Assembly (NCBI GenBank): GCA_947247005.1
Contig: OX365949.1
Span: 4,412,001 to 4,476,000 of the forward strand
Source: Spisula solida
Taxonomy: Eukaryota; Mollusca; Bivalvia; Venerida; Mactridae
Length of the DNA stretch: 64,000 bases
Reading direction: 5' to 3'
The position numbers and the translations under genes are program-made. The notes beneath the pieces are model-generated. The model was not told where the DNA came from, ran no database searches, and was given only the letters and a program-made list of their open reading frames with translations. Positions 32,601 to 44,327 of the stretch are shown one piece after another (the first letter of the stretch is position 1; every line of letters starts with the position of its first letter).

Positions 32601-35600
32601 ATCTCTAATTTTGCACAACAACCATTCTGTAATATGGGCAATTCATTTACATGGAATTTTGTAAGGATACATTTTTGCAGGGAAGAGAGAAAAAATCATT
32701 ATTTCACTTTTGCTCGGGTATTTTTATCAGAGGGGTGATATTATTTTGGTCAGTTTAACGTTCTCAAGACTTCAGTTTGCCCATGAAGTGCATTCGTTGT
32801 TCCTCCAAGGATCTTCAAATGTGATCATAAAAATTATCGGGATTAGATAAAATTAAACAAAAAATGTTCAGATGAACAAAGTATTAACTGAACCTACACT
32901 TTATTTCAGGAGAAGAACATTACAATATGATATCAGCGTTACATAAATCTATGCGTGGATCATGTGATAGTGCTGCCCTCTATTGGTTAGCTCGGATGAT
33001 GGAAGGTGGTGAAGAGCCGCTATATATAGCTAGAAGACTTATTGAATTTGCTAGTGAAGATGTGGGTATGTTTTTCATGGAGTTCAATGCTTGTAAAATT
33101 TAAACGGATGAATTCTCGATGGTTATTAAAATATAAAATATTTTAAATCCTCTGAAAAAGATCTTAAGAATTTATATACTCGCTTATATCGAATTTTTCG
33201 TTATGTCGAAGTTTTTTTCCAGTCCCGATTTTTCTCTTTCTTTGTCTATATGAAATCTGAGACCTATCTTGAAGTTTCTGCTCGAATTTTTCGTTATGTC
33301 GAATTATTTTTTGGTCCCGATTAACTAATTTGCAGTTTAAATCTATTGTTCATCTCGAAAGCGGGTGGAAATCTGATCGTATTCGACTAGCGTCAAAAGT
33401 TTTTTTACACCTTGCCAGTCTGAAATCTTCAATTTACCTGTTATTTTCGCGCCTTCCATAGTTGAATAAATATTTGTTTGCAACAATTTGCGCAAACATT
33501 TCATAAATATTCGAGTTACGTCCAAACATCAATAAACATGTCATCTTGAACAATTCTTCGTAAAAATAATAATTAAATAACGCAAGATGTTAAAATATCA
33601 AAACAAGCAATTTCCACGAATATGCTGTTCTTACGACCGTAACAAAATGGCGGCGTAAAATGACAGAAACTAGAAAACTTGCAACTTTGATGCTGAAAAT
33701 TCTATCTCAAATTTTCGTTATGTCGAAGTAATTTCCTTGGTCCCGTGAAATTCGAGATAACGAGAGTTGACTGTATTTCAAATATAAATTCTGCTTGAAA
33801 TAATGTGTTATATCACAATTTTACCTGGTGAACTTACCCCAGATAGCTGTTTTTCTAGCTCACCTGTCATATAGACAGATGAAGCTCTTCACTCTTCATC
33901 CGTCACTAGTGGTCACAATTTTGGCTTAATCTTTATAAAACTTTGTCAAAATAATCATTTTCACAAAATCTAGATCAAGTTCGATATTTGGTTATCCAGG
34001 GTCAAAACTAGGTCACAAGTTAAATAATAGAAAAATCTTGTGAACACACTAGAAGTCACAAATTTGGCCTAATCTTTATGAAACTTGGTCAGAGGTGAGC
34101 CATCAAAAGCCCTCTGTGCCCTCTTGTTTTGATTTTTCATTGAAATTTGAAAGTTTTATTGACAATAAAACTGAACCATCAGTTGAGCCTTGTCATTCTA
34201 GAGTTCTTTCACCTTAGGTTACTCCTTAATGCTTCACATATTTATATATAGTACGGGGAATTTGACACGACTTTCGACCTTCTATTAGCATAATTAAACA
34301 GCTGATATATTGTCTATATTTATAATCCTGGTTGTATGTTTTCATAAGCTGGAAGTATCGCTAAGACACTTGAGGTGTAATACCAACACAAATCTAAAGG
34401 ACCAATATTGCACAATTTGCTCGCAGAAATTTATACATTCAACGAAAGAACCTTGTAATATATTCATGAATAAAGGTCAGGATCATGTCAAATTCTCCAT
34501 GCTTTATGGTACAAATATGGCAGTAAGTGTGTTTATTCATATTTTGATAGAAATTTAACATTCACTTTCTGATACCCGTACAGGATTAGCTGACCCTCAA
34601 GCGTTGATTCTGGCTGTCAGTACTTACCAAGCTTGTCATTTCATCGGGAAACCAGAATGTGAGGTATGTATACACAATGTCCCTACCACAGATGGGTGGG
34701 GCATTTAGATCGCCTTTGTACATACAGTAAACTCCCTCAAAACCGGACCCTGTTCGGACCGGTTCGAAAGTCCGGTTTTGTGGGAGGTCCGGTTTTAAGG
34801 GAGTTCTGTATCATGTACAATTTGATATGTTATCATAGGGAGTATACTGTGTGTTTCATGATACATGTTTACGTTACATGTACAGTGCAACCTTTGAAGA
34901 GCATCACCCTTAAGGGAGCTGCAAATATTTCAATTCTAACATCGATGAGTACTCAAATTGCTCATTTTTTCATTGGCCATCAAAACTATCCAATGGCATA
35001 GACAGTGCAATCTTACAAATCCCGAAATGCAAGTGTGAGCTAATTGGAGACATACTAATTAAATACGATTGAGTGCAGTGTTTGTCGTAATTACAACATT
35101 TTGATGGGCTAAACGATCCTTTGTTCCAGTAAATGTTTGTTGCAATACCTACCTCAAGAACAAAACATCAAATGGATGGACCGTTTTCTTATTACGTTCG
35201 TAATTAGGCAATTATTTAATTTGATCGCGGCGAATTTCACAAAGTATTTTTCACGCCTGTGCAAATTACACGCGAGACCGTTTAAGAGTAAACATTAAAA
35301 ACACGACTTGTTAATCGCACCTTTTGTTATGACACGTTCTTTAACTAACAATTAACAAAGTGACATTTTAGACGAGAAAAATGTACGCGTTAAGTTTTCC
35401 GTCAGGTGAGACAAATATACGCGTCCGGTATTCCGCAAATAACTATTGTTGAAAATCTTGTCTGCGGACCGAAAATGCCGTCCGGAATCCGGAATTATGA
35501 GAGTCCGGTATTGCGGGAGCTTTTTAAGTTAACTTTATAAGAAGAAAATACGGGACCTAGGAAATCGTCCGATTTTATGGGGATTCCGGTTTTGAGGGAG

Positions 35601-38600
35601 TCCGGTTTTGAGGGAGTTTACTGTACTTTCATCTATCTCAAGTCATATCTCACACATAATTTGGAATATTTAATGGAACTATAAATAAAATAAATGTTAG
35701 CTACTATAGGGGCATGCTCCGACACCCTCAAATCTCCACAGTAGCAAGTAGTAACAACAACAGAGTTATTGCCCCTAAGTTATGATAAATTGGCTTTTTA
35801 GCTCACCTGAGCACGAAGTGCACAAGGTGAGCTTTTGTGATCGCCCTATGTCCGGCGTCTGTTGTCCACCGTCCGTTGTCCACCCTCAACAATTTGACTG
35901 TTAACTCTCTAGAGGTCACAGTTTTCACTTAATCTTTATGAAACTTGGTCACAATGTTTGTCTCTATGAAATCTAGGTCAAGTTCGTAACTTGGTCATTT
36001 GGGGTCAAAAACTAGGTCACTAGGTCAAATAAAAGAAAAACCTTGTTAACACTCTAGAGGTCACATTTTTGACATAATCTTAATGAAACTTGGTCACAAT
36101 GTGAACCTCTATGAAATTTAAGTCAAGTTCGCAACTGGGTCACCTGGGTTCAAAAACTAGGTCAACAGGTCACATTGAAGAAAAACCTTGTTAACACTCT
36201 AGAGGTCACATTTATTACCGGTACCTAATCTTTATGAAACTTTGCCACAATGTTTGTCTGTATGAAATCTAGGTCAAGTTCGTAATTGGGTCATCTGGGG
36301 TCAAAAACTAGGTCACTAGGTCACATCAAAGAAAAACCTTGTTAACACTATAGAGGTCACATTTTTTACATAATCTTAATGAAACTTGGTCAAGTTCAAA
36401 ATCAGGTCATCTTGGGTAAAAACTCTAGAGGTCACAAGTTTTACCTAATCTTTATAAAACTTGGTCACAATGTTTGTCTCTGTAAAATCTAAATCAAATA
36501 TTAAGGTCATATCATAACAAATACTGATTCTGCCTAAACTGCTAGTCATCAGGTAAGCGCTTTAGGGCCAGTGGCCCTCATGTTTGAACTTGTGTTGTGT
36601 TAATTAACTGTGTTGATCTAGTGACCTGTTTGTTAATATGTGGAGTTATGAATAAGTGATTTAAGGTTGAATGTGTCTAGCAACAGTGGAGTTAACCCTC
36701 ATGAATTACAGTCAAGGTCAATGTGATATTTATTGTGAAATATAATCCAAAGATATGAACTTGATCCTCTTGTTTATTTGTTAGTGCATGTTCATTTGGT
36801 TTGCTGTGTGTTTTCAATGACCTTCGGCTTTGAAGAAAGACACAGTTGTGTGTCACAAGAAATTCGGGCACAGTACCCTATTCTTTCTGAATAGACTGGT
36901 TGGTTTTTTATACACGCAAGATGGACTACCTCTGATTTACCAACCAGTTCTACTCCAGCTTGGTGGGAAATACTGAATAGCGTTTCTGAAATGACCAAAT
37001 GCCTCTGCAAAGAATCAAACCAGGGACCTTTTAATCTGTACCAAGAGTATTATCCACTCAACCACCATGCACCCTAACTGGATCCTCTTCCACTATATTA
37101 TCATAGTTTAACAGTTTACCAGTTCTTTTTGTCCATTCTAACTTCAGCTTTCTGTGTATGAAGACAGGAAGTATTGACAATATGCATGGGTGTACCGTTA
37201 GTTCAAACCCAGTGATATTTTGGCTATTTTTAGGGCCGAATATAGGCGCTTTCCCCTAGCAAAATAGCCTTAATTTTCCCCAAAAAGTCATGATTCCCCC
37301 TTTTGTTCAACTAACGATATGGCGATATGGCTGTTTTAAAGTCAAAACAATAGAGTTTCACACTTGCAAAAGTAGTTGCAACATATGACCTGAGTATTAT
37401 CAGTAGAAAACAGCAAAATATGAAGAGTTTTTATCCAAAACAATCCGTTTTACAAGTAATAATTCCCTATTTCGTGAATGGTCACGCTAAAATTTCCGAT
37501 TTTATTTGGCACTGGCAATTTCATTTTGTTCAAGAAAAATCACTGAAACCTAAATCTAAAGGACTTATAGTAAATAGTTTCTCAAGTAAATTGATATAGT
37601 TCTTCAGGATCAGTTAGTTTATCAGAACTTCTCTTGTTTATTGTAGAAGTATCTAACAGAATGTGTGGTATATTTGTCAAGAGCACCAAACTTAGCAACC
37701 AGTAGGGGATGTACATGTTTAAAAAACATCTCATGTTTTATTGTAGAAGTATCTAGCAGAATGTGTGTTATATTTGTCGAGAGCACCAAACTTAGCAACC
37801 AGTAGGGGATGCACATGTTTTACAAACTTCTCTTGTTTATTGTAGAAGCCTCTAGCAGAATGTGTGGTATATTTGTCGAGAGCACCAAACTTAGCAACCA
37901 GTAGAGGATGTAGCAACCAGTAGGGGATGCACATGTTTAACAAACATCTCATGTTTATTGTAGAAGCCTCTAGCAGAATGTGTGTCATATTTGTCGAGAG
38001 CACCAAACTTAGCAACCAGTAGAGGATGTATGTGTTTTACAAACATCTCATGTTTTATTGTAGAAGTATCTAGCAGAATGTGTGTCATATTTGTCAAGAG
38101 CACCAAACTTAGCAACCAGTAGAGGATGTATGTGTTTTACAAACATCTCGTGTTTTATTGTAGAAGCCTCTAGCAGAATGTGTGTCATATTTGTCGAGAG
38201 CACCAAACTTAGCAACCAGTAGAGGATGTACATGTTTTACAAACTTCTCTTGTTTATTGTAGAAGCCTCTAGCAGAATGTGTGGTATATTTGTCGAGAGC
38301 ACCAAACTTAGCAACCAGTAGAGGATGTAGCAACCAGTAGGGGATGCACATGTTTAACAAACATCTCATGTTTATTGTAGAAGCCTCTAGCAGAATGTGT
38401 GTCATATTTGTCGAGAGCACCAAACTTAGCAACCAGTAGAGGATGTATGTGTTTTACAAACATCTCATGCTTTATTGTAGAAGTATCTAGCAGAATGTGT
38501 GTCATATTTGTCGAGAGCACCAAACTTAGCAACCAGTAGAGGATGTATGTGTTTTACAAACATCTCATGTTTTATTGTAGAAGTATCTAGCAGAATGTGT

Positions 38601-39897
38601 GGTATATTTGTCGAGAGCACCAAACTTAGCAACCAGTAGGGGATGCACATGTTTTACAAACATCTCATGTTTTATTGTAGAAGCCTCTAGCAGAATGTGT
38701 GTTATATTTGTCGAGAGCACCAAACTTAGCAACCAGTAGGGGATGTACATGTTTAACAAACATCTCGTGTTTTATTGTAGAAGCCTCTAGCAGAATGTGT
38801 GGTATATTTGTCGAGAGCACCAAAGTCAATAGAAGCAGTAAGTGCGTACCAGAAAGCCAAGGCTTGTATCCATAGTAACGATGGACCATTACCTACTGTA
38901 CCTTTACATCTGAGGAACGCATCCACCAAACTCATGTCTAATCTAGGTAATAAAACATGTTGTATCAATTCATTCAATTGTCATTCACTCTTTTCCAACT
39001 TGATAAGTCTTCATCTAATCTTCTAGAAATGTCACAAGTGGAGCATGGCGCTGCGAATAGTGGAGCGCGCTGTTCGTGGGCAGTTTTTGTTCAACTTCAG
39101 TTTGGTCAATATGACCTCTTCTGATATTCATGAAAATAGGCTCATAAGAAGCACCTTATGATGCAGATTTCAAATATGCATGAGTCTTATAAGGTCGTTA
39201 TTAGTACTTACAAATTTCTTATTCTAAGACAGTGATATGAATTTGTGTTCAATATGATTTGTATTACTGCTCTAGTTATAGCCCTTGAATTTCACTCAAA
39301 TCCAAATTTAATTTTGCCTGCTCTACATAGTTTAATTCTTCTCTTGAGTCATGGTTTGTTATCACTGGTCTGTGTCTTGCAAATCTAGGTTGACTGGTGG
39401 TCCAGTGATGAGAGCTGCTGATCTGGAGGTTGTGGGTTTAATCCCGCCTCCTGTCAGATTAAAACAGCAACACTTTTCAGTGTTTCCCACCTAATATAAC
39501 TAAAATTACTAACAGTCTTTTGGACGACATGTTAAGCGAGGTCCTGTGTATGATACTTTACATCAGGCATGTAAAAAAACCCAGGGATGCTTCGGAACTG
39601 GGGCATCTTCTGTATCACACACTATCCCCCAAAAAGTGAGAAACCTCTTCTTGGGGCCTCTCCCATATTGATTTTTGGTGGCGAGAATAAATAAAAGCAT
39701 ATAAATCAAATTACTAATCTGTCCTAGTGTTGTGTCTTCATAATGTTTACATGAATTCTGATGTGTTCACTGATTCCATATATTTATAATATATTGCAGG
39801 GTATGGTAAAGGTTACAAGTATAACCCTTCCTTCAAACTACCGGTCACACAAGAATACTTTCCCAAGGAACTTATTGGGACTAACTTCTTTAAATGA
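29659..39897 (+). CDS. WRNIP1: WRNIP1 ATPase (8 coding exons, 591 aa)
   Basis: Exons: 29659-30258, 30804-30992, 31304-31530, 32158-32417, 32910-33065, 34584-34663, 38781-38946, 39800-39897. The total is 1776 bp with GT/AG introns and consistent phases. The N-terminal UBZ4-type finger (C10, C13, H25, C29; CPVCNKTF...INSHVEIC) binds ubiquitin in the family. A low-complexity linker follows, residues about 35-150. The AAA+ core shows Walker A GPPGCGKTT (194-202, split by intron 1), Walker B FLDEIH (251-256), sensor GATTENPSF (279-287) and LLSRSRV. The C-terminal clamp-loader-like part has [39 protein letters not shown] and [11 protein letters not shown], ending [10 protein letters not shown]...FFK. 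Family role: WRN-interacting ATPase at stalled forks, related to RarA/Mgs1. Human WRNIP1 is 665 aa. The ATG at 29659 is chosen because it directly precedes the finger. Confidence 0.96.
30270..30482. mobile_element. 213-bp MITE with CAGTCAAACCTGT ends, next to the WRNIP1 exon 1 donor
   Basis: CAGTCAAACCTGT at 30270 is exactly complementary to the right end at 30470-30482. TA flanks both sides (30268-30269 and 30483-30484). It is a pogo/Tigger-like terminus. Only 11 bp separate the exon 1 end (30258) from the element. Confidence 0.8.
31080..31260 (+). repeat. SINE-like family S1, copy 2
   Basis: GGTTTAAATCTCGCCCAGGG resembles a B box. It is followed by the shared CACTTAGTCATTTCTGAAAT, AGATGAACTGGTTGG and GGTGCTATACACCGGGC words. 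In WRNIP1 intron 2. Confidence 0.7.
33177..33773. mobile_element. Degenerate pogo/Tigger-type element
   Basis: The right end is the complement of CAGTCAACTCTCGTTATCTC followed by TA (33774-33775). The left end keeps only the inner part (ATATCGAATTTTTCGTTATG); the outer CAGT is mutated or lost. An internal second copy of the CGAATTTTTCGTTATGTCGA word occurs near 33285. In WRNIP1 intron 5. Confidence 0.7.
33857..34125 (+). repeat. Family A repeat, short copy
   Basis: It starts TAGCTCACCTGTCATATAGA and ends GTGAGCCATCAAAAGCCCTC and TGCCCTCTTGT, with about one and a half internal units. In WRNIP1 intron 5. Confidence 0.8.
34725..35623 (+). mobile_element. 899-bp pogo-like element, copy A
   Basis: The ends are CAGTAAACTCCCTCAAAACC and its complement, with TA at 34723-34724 and 35624-35625. 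Subterminal GTCCGGTTTT words repeat at both ends. The whole sequence recurs in reverse complement at 44328-45219. No transposase. In WRNIP1 intron 6. Confidence 0.9.
35800..36585 (+). repeat. Family A repeat, longer variant
   Basis: It starts TTTAGCTCACCTGAGCACGA, with about five units containing CTTGTTAACACTCTAGAGGT and AAACTAGGTCACTAGGTCA, and ends GGCCAGTGGCCCTCATGTTT. This subfamily differs from the 2072-3616 array in its spacer words. In WRNIP1 intron 6. Confidence 0.85.
36840..37075 (-). repeat. SINE-like family S1, copy 3 (reverse)
   Basis: On the minus strand it has GGTGCATGGTGGTTGAGTGG (A-box-like), GGTCCCTGGTTTGATTCTTT (B-box-like), GGTCATTTCAGAAACG and AACTGGTTGGTAAATC, matching the order in copies 1, 2 and 4. 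Confidence 0.65.
37205..37545 (-). repeat. Family D dispersed repeat (inverted partner at 57230-57505)
   Basis: CAGTGATATTTTGGCTATTT, GGGCCGAATA and GGCTGTTTTAAAGTCAAAAC match the reverse complement of 57230-57505. No ends or TSD defined. Confidence 0.65.
37620..38780 (+). repeat. ~100-bp minisatellite built from the WRNIP1 exon 7 acceptor and exon start
   Basis: Eleven units precede exon 7. Each has TTTATTGTAG|AAG followed by a copy of about 45 bp of the exon (TCTAGCAGAATGTGTG, ATATTTGTCGAGAGCACCAA) and then a non-exonic tail CTTAGCAACCAGTAGGGGAT. Unit starts (first base after AG): 37647, 37747, 37846, 37964, 38064, 38164, 38263, 38381, 38481, 38581, 38681; the real exon starts at 38781. 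Units 2-5 and 6-9 form a 417-bp higher-order duplication, including the same 18-bp internal insertion. Minus-strand open frames through the array are by-products. Confidence 0.96.
39395..39705 (+). repeat. SINE-like family S2
   Basis: It has a tRNA-like head with TGGTCCAGTGATGAGAGC (A-box region) and GGTTGTGGGTTTAATCCCGC (B-box region), then a body ending GGCGAGAATAAATAAAAGCA. The tail is shared with 1-90. In WRNIP1 intron 7. Confidence 0.7.
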
Positions 39898-39909
39898 CTT
39901 CTAGCTAAA

Positions 39910-39932
39910 AATAAATGTTTATTGATAATAAA
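39910..39932 (+). promoter_or_regulatory. WRNIP1 poly(A) signals
   Basis: Two AATAAA hexamers, at 39910-39915 and 39927-39932, lie 13 and 30 bp after the WRNIP1 stop codon. They imply a short 3' UTR. Confidence 0.6.
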
Positions 39933-39984
39933 TTTATGAAGTATACATTGTAATGTTTTTGTTTTATTGAAGTGTATTTGCTTA

Positions 39985-40197
39985 CTGTAAAATCACATAT
40001 TTTCGTGGCTATTAAATTTCAAGGATTTTGATGAAAATGCATTTTCGTGGGGTCGTAATTTTGTGGATTACAAAATATGGAAAGGTAAACCTATGTTCTG
40101 TATTGGGGAGGATAAATCTTGGTGATTAGATTTTGTGGTGGAGTTAAACAACAAAGTCAACAAAAATTCAACTCCCTCAAAAATAATGATTTTACCG
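39985..40197. mobile_element. 213-bp MITE with C(T/G)GTAAAATCA ends
   Basis: CTGTAAAATCACATATTTT at the left is the imperfect inverted partner of AAAATAATGATTTTACCG at the right, with TA on both sides. The interior has GATTTTGTGG and TTTTCGTGG words. It sits just downstream of WRNIP1. Confidence 0.65.
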
Positions 40198-40734
40198 TAT
40201 GTTGTATTCGTTTCTCTATGTTTAAGGCTCCAGGTTTGAGTATTGCTATCTGGTATATAACCAGTCATTATATTGTTGTACTTCCAGATTTCTTGCCTTA
40301 GAAAATAATTTGGGGGCAATTATAATATCACATTTTGATTGATACTGATTCCCTCAAAGTCAAAGGAAATTTGTCAATTTGGCAGGGAAAAACCAAATGA
40401 CCAAGTACTTCCAACTGTCTCAGTCGATTTTAAAAAATTTTTAAAACAACATTTAATCTAATTTTGTAACGAGGTTTGCAATTCAGCAAGACAGCATTTG
40501 AGACACACACAGGCTGATTGGGCCAATATCCTTTAACATTTTGAAGTTGTGGTGTTCTGGCATACATTTACATAACTTGAATGTTCCAAGTACACACATG
40601 AAAATTAACTTTTAACTGAGTGAAACATTTTAAAAACGGCAAAAATCATGTTTTGTCGTTTGAAAACACAATTTAATTAGCTAAACTATTACATACAAGT
40701 GTGGTCATTGTTGACAGACTTCATTGCAAGGCAG

Positions 40735-40905
40735 CCATGGTAAGTGTGCTGGATTTGTAATCTACCGATCAAGGTCTGATTCCTGGTTGCTGCAGGTCAT
40801 ACCCTTCCATCAAAATTCAACACCAATACTGATTCTCCTCCACATGTGAAGAAGTTGTGGATTCCTTTTGGAAGGGTAAGTTAGTACAGGTGAGGAAAAT
40901 AGGTT
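40735..40905 (+). repeat. SINE-like tRNA-derived repeat
   Basis: CCATGGTAAGTGTGCTGGAT (A-box region) and GGTCTGATTCCTGGTTGC (B-box-like region), followed by CTCCACATGTG. Only one copy with this body was noticed in the window. Confidence 0.45.
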
Positions 40906-41214
40906 AAGTATATATAATTGAACATTCTTTGAAATATCATGCTAAAAAGAAAGGAACAATAAACCTTTTTGCAAGGCATTACAATGACCAGATTGTCTCC
41001 CTTGTTCTTGTCATTAATTTAACATCTTATTCAATATTAAGGTTACCTCTGGATACTGTTATATTTACATGCCAAACAATATCCAAGTCTTACAATAGCC
41101 TGCAATAAGTCTAGAACTGCTATATTATTACTAGTTTTAATGACCTTGGCTTGAATTTAATGTTCTTGAGATGGATATTCTCACATACGTGTATTAAGAG
41201 TGAGAGAGGATGGA

Positions 41215-41412
41215 ACATTGGCTGAGTGGTTGGCGTCTATAGAGGTCCCTGGTTGAATCTCTGACAGAGCACTAGAAATTTAAAAAATCCTATTCAGTGT
41301 TTCCCAGCCAACTAGAGATGAACTGGTTGAAAACCCAGAGATAGCCTTGCATGTATAGGTGCTATACACCAGACACGTTGAAGAACCAAGGAGTCTATTC
41401 AGAATGAGCTAG
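41215..41412 (+). repeat. SINE-like family S1, copy 4
   Basis: TTGGCTGAGTGGTTGGCGTC is an A-box-like head and CCTGGTTGAATCTCTGAC is B-box-like. The shared TTCAGTGTTTCCCAGCCAAC, AGATGAACTGGTTGAAA and GGTGCTATACACCAGAC words follow. It lies about 530 bp upstream of the Spire start. Confidence 0.7.
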
Positions 41413-41944
41413 GGCAGCTAGCCCGGATTCCTAGTATCACAAACTTTCTGTGACTTCCTTGAAGCCGGAAGTTATTGGCCAATAAGGCAAGGATTAAACC
41501 AAATGATCACACACTATGACTGTCTCAGTCGAATGCAAAAATATAAGAGCGAGTGTCATAATTAAAAAGTTGAAACCTAACATATTGCATGTCATTGAGA
41601 AAGGGACGGATAAAAAAGATGTACACTATCTTGCCCAACATTGAGATGGGTGAAAATTTCTATTTTAGAGCGTTTTGTGGACCAAATATAATATAATAAT
41701 TTATTCAATTGATCAGTTTTGATATTTCCAATGTTTTAAACCATGTTAGTATGTAGTTATAGCTGAAATGTTAACAATATAGGCGTTTAAGTGAGTGTTA
41801 AATTGCACAAAGGGGAGTAACTCAGTAATTACAACTACAAGTAATTAATTTGTTACCTCCCTTGTTCACATCAATAAATTACTTCCCTTGATGTTTTTCA
41901 TTTGTCAACATCGTAAGCGGCTTTTATTATGATCAGTAGAAAAC

Positions 41945-42212
41945 ATGGCTCAAAAGAGTGAGGTTGTGACTAGAAATTCCACTGAGGATTTTATTAATTT
42001 ACAGGATGTTTTATATTCATTCAATAACAGTATAAGTGAAGAGCAAGCGTGGGCTGTTTGTTATCAATGTGTTCAATTTTTTGTGGAAAATCCTACACAA
42101 GATAGTTACCGTGATTTATATTACTATGGAATAATTGCTATTCAACTGTCAAAAGAAGGAGATGTAAGAATTGAAGTAAATTTCAATCAGGGGTCAGGAA
42201 AAGGGCCACCCA
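41945..42212 (+). CDS. SPIRE: Spire-family actin nucleator, first coding exon (KIND domain start)
   Basis: The exon encodes 89 codons plus one base and ends at a strong GTAAGTAT donor (42213). The segment LQDVLYSFNNSISEEQAWAVCYQC (about residues 21-44; key residues EEQAWAVCYQC) is the hallmark start of the KIND domain of Spire proteins, where the human form has the same EEQAWAVCYQC core. Spire uses KIND to bind formins and downstream WH2 repeats to nucleate actin. The exon continues with a divergent loop (FVENPTQDSYRDLYYYG) and an IAIQLSKEGDVRIEV strand. No further KIND, WH2, Spir-box or FYVE-like exon was found to the window end, so the gene is partial here. The ATG follows a short 5' stretch and is the first in frame next to the conserved domain. 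Confidence 0.85.
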
Positions 42213-42213
42213 G

Positions 42214-44327
42214 TAAGTATACTTGTAACCGACGACTGGTTTTCATTCAGTCGCTTTATTTTCAATGCAGAACACTAATCTTTATCATGTTTTTTATATT
42301 TATAAATATAAAATAATATTGCATAAATTAGTTTATAGAATGCAGATCTATATATTATAGTAGGGGGCCTACATATTATATTTCTACATTTGTATTAATG
42401 TAAATATCAATAATACAGTATTCAAATGCTGAAATAAACTTGTTGTTGAATGTTATAAATAAACTTATAATATGAATATAAATTATAAATTTTGAAGCAA
42501 AGTTTGACTTAATTGGTTGAAGTCATGTATAATTACTAAACAATTGATATAATCAAACATTACCATGATTACTGATGAGATATCTGTTGGTGCTAGACAT
42601 TTAATTATTGTCTTATTATAAAAATTGTACATGCGCAGATCCAGGTGGGGGAACCAAGGGTCCAGATCCCCCCTCCCCCTTGTAATTTTGGCAAAAAATG
42701 TCGTTATTTCAATTATTTACACTAAATTGTCAGGACTTAATGTCTTATCTTGACCCTTTCCCTGACAAATAGCTTATCAGGCTCCATACTAGGGAAACAT
42801 TAGCTGGTTGGACCCCCTGAGAAAAATCGCTTGACCTGTGCTTAGATTTTGATGTAATCCAATTCTTTGGTGTAATCCTCGTATCTATTTGACAGGTTGG
42901 TTTGCCTATTGTGTTGCATTTATTGTTAAAACCAATATTTTATCATTTTATGGCAATTGGTGGGGGCTGTCTATTTTCCACACTTTGAATTACAAAGAAA
43001 TAACTGCCAGATCTGATTGACATTGATGTGTTGTTTATCATGAATAATTAAACTATGGCAATCTTACTATGGTGTAACCGTGTTTCTACATCAATTGGTA
43101 CATAAAATGCCTCAAGTTTTAAGTTAAGCATATCATCAGCCATACAATAAGGCACAGGCCTAAGAAATTATTTCACAAAATGCAGTTTTAACAATCCCCA
43201 ATTTTTTTTGCACTTTTCACTACTAGATTGTGCCTGTCTATTTTAAAAAAAGTGACCTTCTTCAGATTTTAAAATGCTCACTGTCCAAGTGAGACCCACT
43301 AGTATTAAGTCCCTATATAGTTTTTAGTACTAAATGAACAACAAACATACACATATGTTGTAATTTTTATAAACTTTTAATCTGATCAAAGCTAAAGCTT
43401 CTCTGTGATGCAGATTTTTTGGTTGCTATATCTCGGTTCAGCTTGTATCATAATATTGTAACAGAACTATTATCAGGACTAAAGTGTGTTTTATCGTGTA
43501 ACTTAAGTAAACAGTTTAACGCTATAATAGTTAACTGATATATGCGACATGTGACATCGGGTAGCTTTGCATTAAACTTGTTTTAGGAAGTTGGGAAATA
43601 TTTTAATCTCTTTTATTCAGTAGTCGTTTGTTGATCTGTTTCATAAATAAAGAGTAAGCCTGCATTGTCCATTAGTGTATACATAATTATATCCTTGGTC
43701 TTAATTGTCATAAGCTTAAAAATCAACAAGTTTTCTTCAACTGTTATGTAGACTTTAATATCGAGGTCACATGATTATAAATCTAAGAATTTATTGTAAT
43801 ATAACAGAACTTGGGTAGGTTTATTATATAGATTTGACATATAATGGTCATTACTGTACATTACATGGTCGTTATGTGGTAGCGTTTCAATAAAATGTAT
43901 AATTTAGTAATTTGGTGTGAAAAAAATAGCTTTGAAAATAACTATATGTGTCCCATTGGTCGTATTTTGGTAATATTAAACCACAACATTAATATGTGAT
44001 AAATCATGTATTATTAAGTTATATTTAGGAGTGCAGTAAAATCGCAATAGTAAAACCGCCGTTAGATAATTGATATTAAGCCTAATGAATCATTTTTAGC
44101 CATTTCTGTTGTCTTTGTGACGTGCCATAATAGTCTTATGATTCGTTATTGTTTGTTAGCCTTTTGCTCTTGCTTTGTTCGACCCTGTTAAAGGGCTGAG
44201 CCTGTATAAGACCTGACCTTTAAGTCGGGAAGTATTTGGTATTATAATTTAGTTACTGTAACATGAGATTTTGTATGTAGAGTTTCTGTTACCATATTCT
44301 TTTTTTGGGGGGAAATGCATTCATATA
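42214..44327 (+). other. Spire intron 1, no recognised feature
   Basis: AT-rich intronic DNA. A CAGATCCAGGTGGGGGAACC stretch near 42636 followed by CCCCCCTCCCCC resembles hAT-type G/C-rich ends but no pair was found. Confidence 0.45.

Noticed and set aside
37731..38432. Repeated minus-strand open frames ([18 protein letters not shown])
   Set aside because: Antisense of the WRNIP1 exon 7-derived array.
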